64,000 bases of DNA, taken from the NCBI RefSeq assembly GCF_000374185.1, contig NZ_KB910518.1, positions 3,856,669-3,920,668 on the forward strand, written 5' to 3'. Made by a program: the position numbers and the translations under genes. Positions within the stretch are counted from its first letter, which is position 1. Every line of letters begins with the position of its first letter. Source of the stretch: Paenibacillus sp. HW567. Lineage in GTDB: Bacteria; Bacillota; Bacilli; Paenibacillales; Paenibacillaceae. The notes beneath the pieces were generated by a model, which made no database searches, was not told the DNA's origin, and saw nothing but the letters and a program-made list of their open reading frames with translations. Below are positions 53,862 through 63,945 of this stretch, in pieces.

Positions 53862-55358
53862 TTACGCCTTCGGTGTAATTTCCAGCACCGTTACCGACAT
53901 CGCCGGCAGCTCCACAGTAAGCGTATCCCCTTCCAGTGTAAACGCAGTGAATGGCTGAGGAATAACCGCTTCCGGCTCGCTGAAGGTATTGTGGGCATCA
54001 ATCGTTGCCCCGGCAAGCGTAGCAGCGGTGATCTCTGCCGCTTGGCCTGCAAGACCGCGCAGTTCCAGCGGAAGCGTAGCTGTAGACGCATGGTTCAGGT
54101 TGCACAGGCTGACGTGAATCACACCATCCGCGTTGACTGAAGCCGAAGCCGATACTTCCGGGATTTCCCGTCCGTCGAAGCTGTAAGAGCCGCTCTCCAC
54201 CGTCAAATCCAGCAGCTCGGCATCCTGATGCACCTTGTACATGTTGAACACATGATAAGTTGGAGTCAGCAGCATTTTCTCCCCTTCGGTCAGAATAACC
54301 GCCTGCAGCACGTTGATTGTCTGGGCAATGTTCGCCATCCGCACACGGTCGCTGTGCTTGTGGAAGATGTTCAGCGTCAGCCCGGCTACCAGCGCGTCGC
54401 GGATCGAGTTCTGCTGGTACAGGAATCCTGGATTCGTGCCCGGCTCCACATCATACCAGGTTCCCCACTCATCGACGATCAGGCCGACTCTTTTCTCGGG
54501 ATCGTATTTGTCCATGATTACGCTGTGGCGGGTAATCAGCTCTTCCATATGCAGCGCCTTTTCCAGTGTGGTGAAATATTCCGAAGCTTCAAAGCCGGTA
54601 GCCGCACCCTTCTGCTCCCAAGCCGGGCCAGGGACAGTATAGTAATGCAGCGTAAGGGAATCCATAAACCGGGCGGCTTCGCGCATCAGCACTTCCGTCC
54701 AGTTGTAATCATCCGAGTTCGGGCCGCAGGCGATCCGGTGGATGCGGTTATCCCCGTAGTTGCGCACATACGTCTGATATTGGCGGTACAGATCCGCATA
54801 ATATTCAGGACGCATATTTCCTCCGCAGCCCCAGTTCTCGTTGCCCACGCCAAAATATTGTACAGCCCAAGGCTCCTGACGTCCATTCTTCTCTCTCAGC
54901 TCAGCCATCGGAGAAACGCCGTTAAAGGTGAGATACTCAACCCATTCCGACATTTCCTGAACCGTGCCGCTGCCCACATTGCCGTTGATGTACGGCTCGC
55001 ATTCCAGCATGGCGCACAGCTCCATAAATTCATGGGTGCCAAAATGGTTGTTCTCAACCGTCCCGCCCCAGTGAGTGTTGATCATCCGTTTGCGGCCTTC
55101 GCGCGGCCCGATGCCATCCTTCCAGTGGTATTCATCGGCAAAACAGCCGCCCGGCCAGCGCAGCACCGGCACCTTGATTTCCTTAAGCGCTTCCACTACA
55201 TCATTGCGGATACCCTTTGTATTTGGAATCGGGGAATCCTCTCCTACCCAGATGCCTTCATAAATGCAGCGTCCCAGATGCTCGGAGAAATGCCCGTAAA
55301 TGTTCCGGTTAATCGTTCCCTTGCGGATGTCCGTGTTAAGCACAATACGTTGAGCCAT
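53862..55358 (-). CDS. abfA: Alpha-L-arabinofuranosidase, GH51
   Basis: 498 residues without signal peptide, so cytoplasmic. Acid/base Glu in [12 protein letters not shown] and nucleophile Glu in [11 protein letters not shown] are the GH51 catalytic pair; [19 protein letters not shown] and the N-terminal [11 protein letters not shown] also fit. It releases arabinose from short arabino-oligosaccharides. Upstream lies an inverted repeat shared with the ArsR-like regulator gene. Confidence 0.96.
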   Translation of the reverse strand: MAQRIVLNTDIRKGTINRNIYGHFSEHLGRCIYEGIWVGEDSPIPNTKGIRNDVVEALKEIKVPVLRWPGGCFADEYHWKDGIGPREGRKRMINTHWGGTVENNHFGTHEFMELCAMLECEPYINGNVGSGTVQEMSEWVEYLTFNGVSPMAELREKNGRQEPWAVQYFGVGNENWGCGGNMRPEYYADLYRQYQTYVRNYGDNRIHRIACGPNSDDYNWTEVLMREAARFMDSLTLHYYTVPGPAWEQKGAATGFEASEYFTTLEKALHMEELITRHSVIMDKYDPEKRVGLIVDEWGTWYDVEPGTNPGFLYQQNSIRDALVAGLTLNIFHKHSDRVRMANIAQTINVLQAVILTEGEKMLLTPTYHVFNMYKVHQDAELLDLTVESGSYSFDGREIPEVSASASVNADGVIHVSLCNLNHASTATLPLELRGLAGQAAEITAATLAGATIDAHNTFSEPEAVIPQPFTAFTLEGDTLTVELPAMSVTVLEITPKA

Positions 55359-55380
55359 GAAAAATTCCGCCTCTCTTTAA

Positions 55381-55401
55381 GTTAATATAATTATTAACTA
55401 T
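55381..55401. promoter_or_regulatory. Operator-like inverted repeat upstream of abfA
   Basis: GTTAATA-TAAT-TATTAAC (55381-55398) is a perfect inverted repeat, 23 bases before the abfA start codon. Its core is identical to a motif at 52399-52416. A second AT-rich stretch to 55430 may hold the promoter. Confidence 0.6.
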
Positions 55402-55591
55402 TTAATGATTATATTAATATTATAAAACTCTTCTTTTCCATTCGTCAACAACAAAAGCGCCTTGTCTATCAAAAGGGCCCGCGAGCCCCCATCCGTGAAC
55501 TTCACCTGTCCTGAACGGACTAAAAAAAGCTGCCCCGGGTTGGCCCGGAAGCAGCTTTTGAGCAGCATCAATCTTATATAGGACTGAACCC

Positions 55592-57298
55592 CTAATACAG
55601 CAAAAGCGTTCTGTACAAAATAACCGCTGCCTGCGCCCGGGTCGATAACCCTTTAGGTGCAAAGGTGTTGCCGCTTAAGCCGTTAACAATCCCATGCTGC
55701 TGCATAGCCGCGACGGCTTCGGAGGCATACAGCGCAATCTCAGCCTTATCGCTGAATACAGCTTCTGCCGCCTGTGATCCGCCCAGCTCCAGCCCGAGAA
55801 CCCGGGAAGCCCGGTATAACATGACCGCCAGATCCTGACGGCTAATGCTGTCATTCACTCCAAAGCTGCCGTCCGGCTTGCCCTCGATAATGCCCAGCTT
55901 CTGGGCTGAAGCTACAGCAGTATAATACCATGCGCCCGGCTGAGTATCCGTGAATGAGGAGACGGCAGCGGCATCATGCAGATCAAATGAATGGATCAGC
56001 ATCGTAATGAACTGCGCCCGGCTCACACGTCCATTCGGATCAAATTGTCCACTGCCTACCCCGTTGATCGCCTCTCTTGCCGCCAGGGCCTCAACGGACT
56101 CTCTGGCCCACTCGGCTTTGGACAGATCCTTAAAGGTCACATCGGCATATGCCGGTATATACCTGCTGAAATGCTGCGGCCGGAACGTTACACTTCCCGA
56201 AGCCGGATCATATTTGGTGCTCTTCACTGGCTCCAGCACGCCGTTATCCGCCACATAATAAACGACTACCTTATTTGCGGTTTCGCCCGGCTGTAGTGTA
56301 TACGGCACCTTCACCGCTACTTCTTGATTGTTAAAAACACCCGCAGCGCTGCCATCCAGCTTCAACTGGAAATCATAGATAACCGCGTCTGGTCTAACCT
56401 TATCTTGTACGGCCACCGGTAAGGAAGAAGAGCCGGCTTGCGCGACAGAGAACTGCAGACTGCCCGCGGTTTTGGCTGCTTCCTTGCCGAAAAACTTCTC
56501 ATTCAGCGTGATGCTGGCCAACCCGCTGTTAATGGTGACCGTCTTTAGCTTCTGTCCTAATGCACTCCGGATCACTTCGAGCGGGAATTCAATTACAACC
56601 TGCTTGGCCCCCGCTCCCGGCTGCAGAACAATGGTCAGGTCGGTGCCGCTGAGCTGGCCGATTGCCTGCTGTATACCGACAGAATCAAGCTTTACCGATG
56701 CTACCCCGTTCTTGTCCGGTTCAGCTTTGAAGCTGAGCCCCCCTCCGGCAGCGCCCGGCGTGCTTCCTGTATCCGGCAGTGTGCCGGTTCCGCCCGTTCC
56801 ATTCGTGCTGTCCGCAACGGTAACGGAGGCCTTGGCATCAGGCGTGTAGAGGGACCAGGCGCCGCTGTGTCTGACTTTAATTGTTTTCAATGTAAAAGAG
56901 CTTGTGCCGTTCACTTTGGCGGTAAAGGTAACCTTCCCGAGAACAGCCGCCCCGCTGTCGCCTGCCGCATTGCCCAGCTTCGTGTAAACGGCACGCAATT
57001 GGCCTCCGTCCAGCAGCTCCGGATTGACGATAGAGCTGAAGCCGCCGCTTAGATTCGTGGTAAAGGAATCGCTGTTCACAGACCATTTTGCAGGATCAAA
57101 ATCCAGATTCAGCTCATATGCCGTCCAATCCCGGGCCTTGCTCACACTGACCTGAACATCTACCTGCTCACCTGCGGTTACCATTGTCCTCGAGACGGCA
57201 ACGGAAAATTCCGGCTCATCCGCCGCAAAACCAGCGGAGGGCCATAAGGAACAGAGCATGAGAATGACTACACCAACAGCCAATATTTTTTTGTTCAA
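55592..57298 (-). CDS. Secreted cohesin-SLH surface protein
   Basis: 568 residues starting with TTG at 57298, with GGAGG eight bases before it. A signal peptide (1-25, ending AGFAA) is followed by a cohesin domain (about 28-160, FSVAVSRTMVTAGEQVDVQV, YELNLDFDPAKWSV, LGKVTFTAKV), a Gly/Thr linker, an unassigned beta-rich region (about 185-385), then three SLH repeats (about 388-568). Cohesins bind dockerins; SLH repeats hold the protein on the cell wall. The adjacent upstream gene, 17 bases away, ends in a dockerin, so this may be its anchor. Confidence 0.88.
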   Translation of the reverse strand: MNKKILAVGVVILMLCSLWPSAGFAADEPEFSVAVSRTMVTAGEQVDVQVSVSKARDWTAYELNLDFDPAKWSVNSDSFTTNLSGGFSSIVNPELLDGGQLRAVYTKLGNAAGDSGAAVLGKVTFTAKVNGTSSFTLKTIKVRHSGAWSLYTPDAKASVTVADSTNGTGGTGTLPDTGSTPGAAGGGLSFKAEPDKNGVASVKLDSVGIQQAIGQLSGTDLTIVLQPGAGAKQVVIEFPLEVIRSALGQKLKTVTINSGLASITLNEKFFGKEAAKTAGSLQFSVAQAGSSSLPVAVQDKVRPDAVIYDFQLKLDGSAAGVFNNQEVAVKVPYTLQPGETANKVVVYYVADNGVLEPVKSTKYDPASGSVTFRPQHFSRYIPAYADVTFKDLSKAEWARESVEALAAREAINGVGSGQFDPNGRVSRAQFITMLIHSFDLHDAAAVSSFTDTQPGAWYYTAVASAQKLGIIEGKPDGSFGVNDSISRQDLAVMLYRASRVLGLELGGSQAAEAVFSDKAEIALYASEAVAAMQQHGIVNGLSGNTFAPKGLSTRAQAAVILYRTLLLY

Positions 57299-57315
57299 TG
57301 AAATTGCCTCCTCTC

Positions 57316-60300
57316 TTATGGACTGACTACAATCAGGCTCGCCACCGCATACAGGTCCTCAATATCAATGATGCCGTCCCTGTTCAAATCCGCCTTCTCA
57401 TACGCCGTCCAGCCCGGGTCCGCTGCCTTCTTGCCGTAGTAGACCTTTGCCAGTTGGAGCATATCATCCAGCCCCACTGTACCGTCTCCGTTCAAATCTC
57501 CGGTCACCCCGGCAATTACGGATGCCTTGAAGGCTTGAACTGCAGCCTGTAATTGCAGAATCGCCTGCTCGATCTCCGCTTGAGTAGCCGTAGTGCTGCT
57601 GAGCACCTTCACCGCCGCTTCAATCGAAGTCCATAAAACAGCCTTGGAGCCTGCCGGATATTGACCGGCAAGAGTACCTTCTACAGCGGCATCATACAAT
57701 GCCCGCGCATCCGCAACCGCTTCACTCAGCGCTGTCTTGGAAATCGCCGTAATCTCGAAGCTGTAGCTGACGCGCTCCGTTACCGTTGTGTCAAAGCCGG
57801 AGCTGTCGGTCAATATGACATCAGACAAATACACACTGCCGGTCACGGTCTGCTCCGGTACCTTGGCCTGAAGCTGTATCTTCAGCAGCGCCGCCGGACC
57901 TCCCTCCGGTTGTGGGTCAACCGCAATATAGCGGATTACGCCCGGCTCGGCAGGCGACTCAACAACCGTATATCCTGGCTTCAGCGGTTCTGCCGCGATA
58001 TAGACGAGCTGCGCCGGATCATAGTGGAAGGCGAACTCGCGCGCATACACATTTTGCGTTACTGTATTCAGTCCGAAGATGACGTCAAACGTCTGATTGC
58101 CAAGCACGCTCGGCGGTCCCGTTAGGGTGAGTGCGGCAGATGCAGGCGGTTTCAGCGCAAGCTCTGCCACTGCGGCCTGCAGCGCGCCGATGGCTTCTGT
58201 AATCTCAGCCTCGGTTGCCAGCCCGTTATCGCGGACAGCGATCGCCGCCTCCAGCGCCAGCCGCAGCGGCGCCCAGCTTTCCGGCGTATAATGGGCCTCA
58301 ATGAGCGCCCCGGCCGCAGCAACCGCTGCGTTCAGAGAGGCGCGGTCGGCCTGAAGGACATAATGCTTTTCCAGGACCCCGCTTGTTTCCCCGTCGATGA
58401 CTGCAACGGCCTTCAGCGTCGTTTCACCGATTGGCAGAGCAATCGGCTGCGTATACTGATAAGTGGCGTATGTCGCAGTGGTTACAGCAGGCGTACTGCC
58501 ATCGAGCGTGTAATAAACTTTGGCATTGGCAGCCGGAGGGATCAGCGCCACCTTTTGCGGATACAGGTACGCTCCCGATTCCAGACTGGCCTTCGGCGGC
58601 GTCAGTACGAACGGCTCCGGTGAGCTGGAATAGACCTGCACCTCTACCAGACCGCTGCCCCAGCCATTGCTGAGCGCATCGTTGTTGACACGCCGCACCT
58701 CATTAACCTTCAGCTTCACATACCGGTACTGTCCGACCAGCTTGTCGGAGTTGAAACCGGCCCACATATTCGTGCTGTTATTGACCAGCTCGGTCCAGTT
58801 AACATTATCCTTCGAACCGAAAATTTGATACCGGTGATACATTTCCGAACCGTTGTACAGCCGGTAAGCCACATCAATCCGCGACAGGTCGTAAATACCG
58901 CCAAGGTCTACCGTGTACTCATATGGTGCGGCCAGGTTGCCGAAGAAGGCGCTCGTATCGCCCCACGTGTTCAGGTTGAAGGCGTAGCCGTCGTTGGCTT
59001 TTTCGATACCTGTGGCATCATTGCCCGTGACGGTTGCATTTTTGCCCTGGGATACCAGATACGCCTGCGGAAGCTCCACAGCGCCGGTTGCCGCATTCAG
59101 CTTCCAGCCCGTCGTGAATGATACGGAAGCGGTATGATCGGCATTATTGAACATCATCGGCAGCCACACATACCGTGAATCGGATAGCTGGCTTGACCGC
59201 CATCTGTCACCCATGTAGACATACGTTTTGGTGCCGTCCTCGCCTGTCAGCTTCATAATGTTGGTCGGCTGGCTGTAGTAGGTGCTGTTGTTGCCGAAGG
59301 CATATTGTTCGATAATCTGACCGTTCGCCTTCACCGGCGTCCAGCCCTCAGGGTCCTTGAGATCGGCGTTGAAGCTGACCGTTCCCTGATTCGGCAGCCA
59401 GCCCGATTGGCCGGACGATACCATATAATAGCCGTCATCCGCACGGACTACCGCCGGCGCTTCGCGTCCGACATCCTCGTAGAAGTGGTATGATTCGAAA
59501 TCAGCCGCTTTGGTTGCAGGATCACTGAACTCATAGGTCGTCAGATCCACATCCGTATAGTCCGCGCTCAGCCGGTGAACACGCATCGAATGGCCTTCTG
59601 CCGATACAAGATACGCTTTGCCGTCATCATCGGTAAAAGCCGTAAAATCGCGCGAAATATAGCCCATTTGCTCCGTATCGTTTTGCACGTCGGCCGGAAC
59701 AGCCACCTTGACGCCGCTGGTCTTGTAATATTCGGAGTCGAGATAGATGCCGCCGTCGCTGCGCCAGTTTTTCAGGGTACCGCCGGGACGCCAGTGTCCG
59801 AGGAACGTGTATGGCCCTTCCGGACGATCCGCGACTGCAACCGCAATCTGGCTGCTCGCATAGCTGTTCGACGTTTCCCAATGTCCGTAGAGGACGTATT
59901 TTCCGGTCGCTTCATTATAAATTAGCTTCGGACGTTCCCATTTGGCATCCAGCAGCCCGTATTCCGCACCCTCCGCCGTCTTGGCGAACTGGTCGAGAAT
60001 ATTGCCTTCGCTATTCCAGTTCACCAGATCGCGCGAGGAGTAGAGCGACACCGCATAGAAGGATGCGCCGTTGTGGAGCTTGTTCTCCCCTACCCAGTAA
60101 TAGACCGGCTTGCCGTCTGCAGCCGTCTGCTGCAGGAATCCGCCGCCGTGCGCCTGGATGGGATTGCCCTCAGTGTCATACCAGGTTTCACCGACAGGAA
60201 CGCCGGCCGAAGAATAGTCCACGACCTTGTCCGGGTGGATGATCTGCGCCCATTTGAAGGCTTCGTCAATCTGCAGTGCAGCCCGGTCCACAGCCCACTG

Positions 60301-63300
60301 CGTTGCGGAAGCATCGGCTAATACTTTATCCGCATGGCTTAGCGCCGCGGTAATTGTCGCCCAGGTTCCGTTCGTATACGCGCCCCGCTCCGTATCCTTC
60401 TTCTCGCTGTATTTCGTCTGCAGCGCCGATTTGTCCACATACGGCGTTCCGAACACCGCCAGCTCGATGATACCGTCGGCCCAGGTCGCATTTTGCCCGT
60501 TCATTACGTTGATTACATCGTTTACGGTTAATCGCACATACCGGTACTGTCCGGCATCCGTGATTGGATTCGTCACAAAGCCAACGACATTGTTGGCTGA
60601 GCCGTCCACAAGCACGGTCCAGTTCTGCTTGTCCTTACTGCCTTCCAGCGTAAACCGGTAGGCCGTATCCGAGCCGTTCACCTCTCTGGTCGTCAGGTTG
60701 ATCTCGGACAGCTTCGCATACTGCTCCAGATCAATGATGATGTTGTAGCCGAGCGAGCTGTGGCTCACCCAGGAAGAGGAGGACAGGTCCGCTCCGTCGG
60801 TAACGGCGGCTGCATCCAGCCCCTGGGAGTCGGCAGCCTTCTTGCCCAGCGAGAGGTTCTGGCCTGACTGCACAGGGATCATGCCATAGGCAGGGTCCAG
60901 ATCAAGCCGGTGGAACCAGTCGGCCGTTGCGACGCCGTTATGGAACACCATCGGGAACAGCCTTGCGTAAGTGCCCATCGGATCGGGGTAATTGGCGGCG
61001 TATTGCGCGCCCCAGTGGTATCCGTTCAAGGCGAAGGCGGTCCGCCCGTTCGTTCCGGTCCAGGAAGCGGTGCCGTTCGCTTGGGTCGCAAAGGAGGAGC
61101 CGTTGCCGATCGGTCTCAGCGGTGTCCACTCCCCGGCCAGCGAATCCGCGGAGGCATATTCCGCCTGGCTTGGATACCAGCCGTTGGCGGTAGAGCCGAA
61201 GAAATAATAACGCCCGTCGTATTTCAGAAGAGTCGGCGATTCCTTATGCTTGTTCACGAACACGGTGTTCACCAGGGTTACAGGCTGCTCCCAGCCCGCA
61301 TCCAGCTTGGCAATGCCGACATCACTGTTGTTGCGGGTCGCGTATAGAATGTAGCCTGTGCCGTCATCATCGACGAACAGCGACATATCGCGCGATTCCT
61401 GATTGAACGGCCGGCCTCTGAAGGTAGCCGCAAAATCATTCCCGCCCGGAGTCACCGAGCCGAGGAACAGGGCGGCACGCCCGTAGCCGCTGCTCGCTTC
61501 CTCGTGTGCGGTAAAGACGATTTTCCCACTGGCCGGATTCAGCCGGTAGCCTTCGCTCTCCACCCGCATATCGCTGAAGGAGCCGAGCAGGCGTTCATTG
61601 CCGTACGAATGTCCATCGGTGCCCGTAAGCTCGTAAATACCGGTCGTGACAACCCCGGTATCTGCATCCTTGACCGCCCGGTAGGTGTAGCTGTACCAGG
61701 TGCCTCCGACCTTGACCCCGGTCGTATCGCCCTGCTTGAGACTGTCTGCACCGGTATAGTTGTCCTTGCTCTTCACAATGGCTGAAGGATCATAGGAAAA
61801 GGTGCTTACTGTATTCGTCTGCGCGGTGGCAACGGCTGCGCCTTTGCTGACCGCCTTGACGGTGTAGCTGTAATCCTTGCCTGCGGCAAGGCCGTATTCA
61901 TCCATCGTATCCCCATAGGTCCGGTTGACGAGCACCTCGCCGCGGTATACCTCGTAATAATCTACTCCCGGAATGACGGGCCAGGATATTTTCACATTGT
62001 TGACTGTGTCCTGTCCGTCCAGCCGGAATTCAGTTGCTGTGGCTGCCCATTCGCTGCCGTAATATGCCACGGCTGCGATAGCGCTGCTGCTGCCGCCCGC
62101 AGTAATGGCCGCTGCTTTGACGGTTGTGCCTTTGGCTACATGGAAAGGGCCTGTGTAAGGCGTACTGTCAAGGCCCGGGTCCGTACCGTCGGTCGTGTAG
62201 TAAATATACTTGCTGCCTGACGGATGCGAAATCGTAACCGGTCCATAAATTTGTCCCGCTGCAGGAGAGATAACCGGCGAAATGTTCGTGACACGGAATT
62301 CGGTCAATTCCTCCAGCGACAGCGCTTTGTTGAAAATCTGGTAATTGTCAATCAGTCCGGCATAATATTCGCCCGAGCCCCAGTTCCCTTTACCAAGCTG
62401 GAGAATGCCGCCTGATGAGGTCAGGATGCTGGTCAGCGCATGGCTGCTTGCCACAGTCGACTGCAGCTCTCCGTCAATGTACAGCTTGGTGTCCGCCGCC
62501 GAAATGACGATATCGACATGCTTCCAGTTAGAGCCGCTGGCTGCCTGCAGGCTTGCAGGACGTGTGCCGCTGTTGTTGTACCGCTCCACGGTAACGCCAG
62601 AGGCGGTGTCGATGACTCCCAAGTAATGCTCGTTCAGGTATGACTGCGCATTCGTATTCGGAGCCGCGAACAGCGCCCAGCCGCTGCCTCCGTTCGGCTT
62701 GCTGTCATAGGAGACCGTCAGCTCGTTCAGTCCGGCCAGCAGCGGTTTTCCGTCGGTCTTCGTAACATTCAGCCAGAAGCTGCTGCTGATATTGGCCGCC
62801 TTGCCGTTGCCCTCGAACGAATCGGCATAGCTGGCTGTGCCTTGAACCGCGGCCTTCGCTACGCCTCCGGTAAGCCCGCTTGTTGTATTGTCGAAATTGA
62901 AGCTCGCAATCAGATTATCCCCGGCATCAACCGGCGGCACCTTCACGGTGTAAGACTGGCTGTAGCCGAACCAGGTCATGGTCAGCGTGACGGTTTTGGC
63001 GCTTTCTCCCTGCTGCGGGCGCGTCACCGCGCCAGTGCCCGGATGAATCGCAACCGGATCGCTTGAGGTCCAGACAATATTCGGATCGCTGAGCAGCGAC
63101 ACATTGCTGCGGACCTCCAGCCCGTCCGCCAGCGTCTGCGATGCCAGCAGATCATTCCACGTAAAAAGCCGGATCTCCCCGGCCAAATAAGCCGCTGCCT
63201 CCGCATTCAGCGCGTCTTTAAACACACGGACATCGCGGTAGTGTGAATCGAGGTTGGAGAAGGTAGCAATCGTACGGTTGAGCCGGAACTGCCCGTTGCC

Positions 63301-63945
63301 GATTTTATCGGCTCCGATTCCATTCGACGCGGCCTCCGCCGCCTTGACCCCGTCCACCCACACGGTCAGCTTGCCTGTACCGGCTGTGCCATCCAGCGCA
63401 ATCGTATAGTTATGCCACATATCGGCTGCCGGAGCGTCGAAGGAGGCCGCCACGGCGTCCGTCCCCCCCTGCTTCAGCACAACTGCCGCTTTTCCCGTGC
63501 TGTAATAAGGCCGCAAGGTGATGTTGTTATTGTTGTCTGCCCCGTAGGACAGAAGGGTGTTAGCCGCGCTCGTCGTCCGCGTCTGGTTCCCGTTCAGCTT
63601 AACATCGAGCGAGAAAGAGATTTTGTCTCCCGTAACGGCTGCACCCGGGTTGGTGCCGGCAATATGGCCGTTATTGGCATTGCCCGGATTGACCAGCGAC
63701 ACATACTGCGCGTTCCAGACCGGGGAGCTGCCGCTTAATTCCTGTGAAGTGTTCAGCTTGTTCTGATATTGATACGTGTTGTTGAGCGGATAATACGCCA
63801 CCGTCGCACTGTCCAGCGTGCTAACATCGAAATTCGCTGCGTGAGCATCAGGAATTGGCGAAAGACCACCAATGAATACGCTTACAATCAATGATGCTCG
63901 CACTGTCCTTGTCCAGACTTGTCTCAGCGTTGACCTTAATCCCAT
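57316..63945 (-). CDS. Giant secreted GH43 protein with LamG, F5/8C, cohesin and dockerin domains
   Basis: 2209 residues from the ATG at 63945 (AAGGAG seven bases before; other ATGs are just upstream). Order: signal peptide (to about 37), LamG 1, Ig-like, LamG 2 (to about 550), chitobiase-C-like, fibronectin III (to about 730), GH43-like propeller 1 (about 730-1010, RDMSLFVDDDGTGYILYA), F5/8C, FIVAR, GH43 propeller 2 (about 1230-1630, YDTEGNPIQAHGGGFL, WERPKLIYN, REAPAVVR), F5/8C, chitobiase-C-like, FIVAR, cohesin (about 1935-2065), FIVAR, dockerin (about 2145-2209, DLNGDGTVGLDD and DLNRDGIIDIED). Propeller 2 resembles the exo-beta-1,3-galactanase subfamily of GH43. Likely works on plant galactan or arabinogalactan outside the cell; substrate inferred. 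Confidence 0.9.
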   Translation of the reverse strand: MGLRSTLRQVWTRTVRASLIVSVFIGGLSPIPDAHAANFDVSTLDSATVAYYPLNNTYQYQNKLNTSQELSGSSPVWNAQYVSLVNPGNANNGHIAGTNPGAAVTGDKISFSLDVKLNGNQTRTTSAANTLLSYGADNNNNITLRPYYSTGKAAVVLKQGGTDAVAASFDAPAADMWHNYTIALDGTAGTGKLTVWVDGVKAAEAASNGIGADKIGNGQFRLNRTIATFSNLDSHYRDVRVFKDALNAEAAAYLAGEIRLFTWNDLLASQTLADGLEVRSNVSLLSDPNIVWTSSDPVAIHPGTGAVTRPQQGESAKTVTLTMTWFGYSQSYTVKVPPVDAGDNLIASFNFDNTTSGLTGGVAKAAVQGTASYADSFEGNGKAANISSSFWLNVTKTDGKPLLAGLNELTVSYDSKPNGGSGWALFAAPNTNAQSYLNEHYLGVIDTASGVTVERYNNSGTRPASLQAASGSNWKHVDIVISAADTKLYIDGELQSTVASSHALTSILTSSGGILQLGKGNWGSGEYYAGLIDNYQIFNKALSLEELTEFRVTNISPVISPAAGQIYGPVTISHPSGSKYIYYTTDGTDPGLDSTPYTGPFHVAKGTTVKAAAITAGGSSSAIAAVAYYGSEWAATATEFRLDGQDTVNNVKISWPVIPGVDYYEVYRGEVLVNRTYGDTMDEYGLAAGKDYSYTVKAVSKGAAVATAQTNTVSTFSYDPSAIVKSKDNYTGADSLKQGDTTGVKVGGTWYSYTYRAVKDADTGVVTTGIYELTGTDGHSYGNERLLGSFSDMRVESEGYRLNPASGKIVFTAHEEASSGYGRAALFLGSVTPGGNDFAATFRGRPFNQESRDMSLFVDDDGTGYILYATRNNSDVGIAKLDAGWEQPVTLVNTVFVNKHKESPTLLKYDGRYYFFGSTANGWYPSQAEYASADSLAGEWTPLRPIGNGSSFATQANGTASWTGTNGRTAFALNGYHWGAQYAANYPDPMGTYARLFPMVFHNGVATADWFHRLDLDPAYGMIPVQSGQNLSLGKKAADSQGLDAAAVTDGADLSSSSWVSHSSLGYNIIIDLEQYAKLSEINLTTREVNGSDTAYRFTLEGSKDKQNWTVLVDGSANNVVGFVTNPITDAGQYRYVRLTVNDVINVMNGQNATWADGIIELAVFGTPYVDKSALQTKYSEKKDTERGAYTNGTWATITAALSHADKVLADASATQWAVDRAALQIDEAFKWAQIIHPDKVVDYSSAGVPVGETWYDTEGNPIQAHGGGFLQQTAADGKPVYYWVGENKLHNGASFYAVSLYSSRDLVNWNSEGNILDQFAKTAEGAEYGLLDAKWERPKLIYNEATGKYVLYGHWETSNSYASSQIAVAVADRPEGPYTFLGHWRPGGTLKNWRSDGGIYLDSEYYKTSGVKVAVPADVQNDTEQMGYISRDFTAFTDDDGKAYLVSAEGHSMRVHRLSADYTDVDLTTYEFSDPATKAADFESYHFYEDVGREAPAVVRADDGYYMVSSGQSGWLPNQGTVSFNADLKDPEGWTPVKANGQIIEQYAFGNNSTYYSQPTNIMKLTGEDGTKTYVYMGDRWRSSQLSDSRYVWLPMMFNNADHTASVSFTTGWKLNAATGAVELPQAYLVSQGKNATVTGNDATGIEKANDGYAFNLNTWGDTSAFFGNLAAPYEYTVDLGGIYDLSRIDVAYRLYNGSEMYHRYQIFGSKDNVNWTELVNNSTNMWAGFNSDKLVGQYRYVKLKVNEVRRVNNDALSNGWGSGLVEVQVYSSSPEPFVLTPPKASLESGAYLYPQKVALIPPAANAKVYYTLDGSTPAVTTATYATYQYTQPIALPIGETTLKAVAVIDGETSGVLEKHYVLQADRASLNAAVAAAGALIEAHYTPESWAPLRLALEAAIAVRDNGLATEAEITEAIGALQAAVAELALKPPASAALTLTGPPSVLGNQTFDVIFGLNTVTQNVYAREFAFHYDPAQLVYIAAEPLKPGYTVVESPAEPGVIRYIAVDPQPEGGPAALLKIQLQAKVPEQTVTGSVYLSDVILTDSSGFDTTVTERVSYSFEITAISKTALSEAVADARALYDAAVEGTLAGQYPAGSKAVLWTSIEAAVKVLSSTTATQAEIEQAILQLQAAVQAFKASVIAGVTGDLNGDGTVGLDDMLQLAKVYYGKKAADPGWTAYEKADLNRDGIIDIEDLYAVASLIVVSP

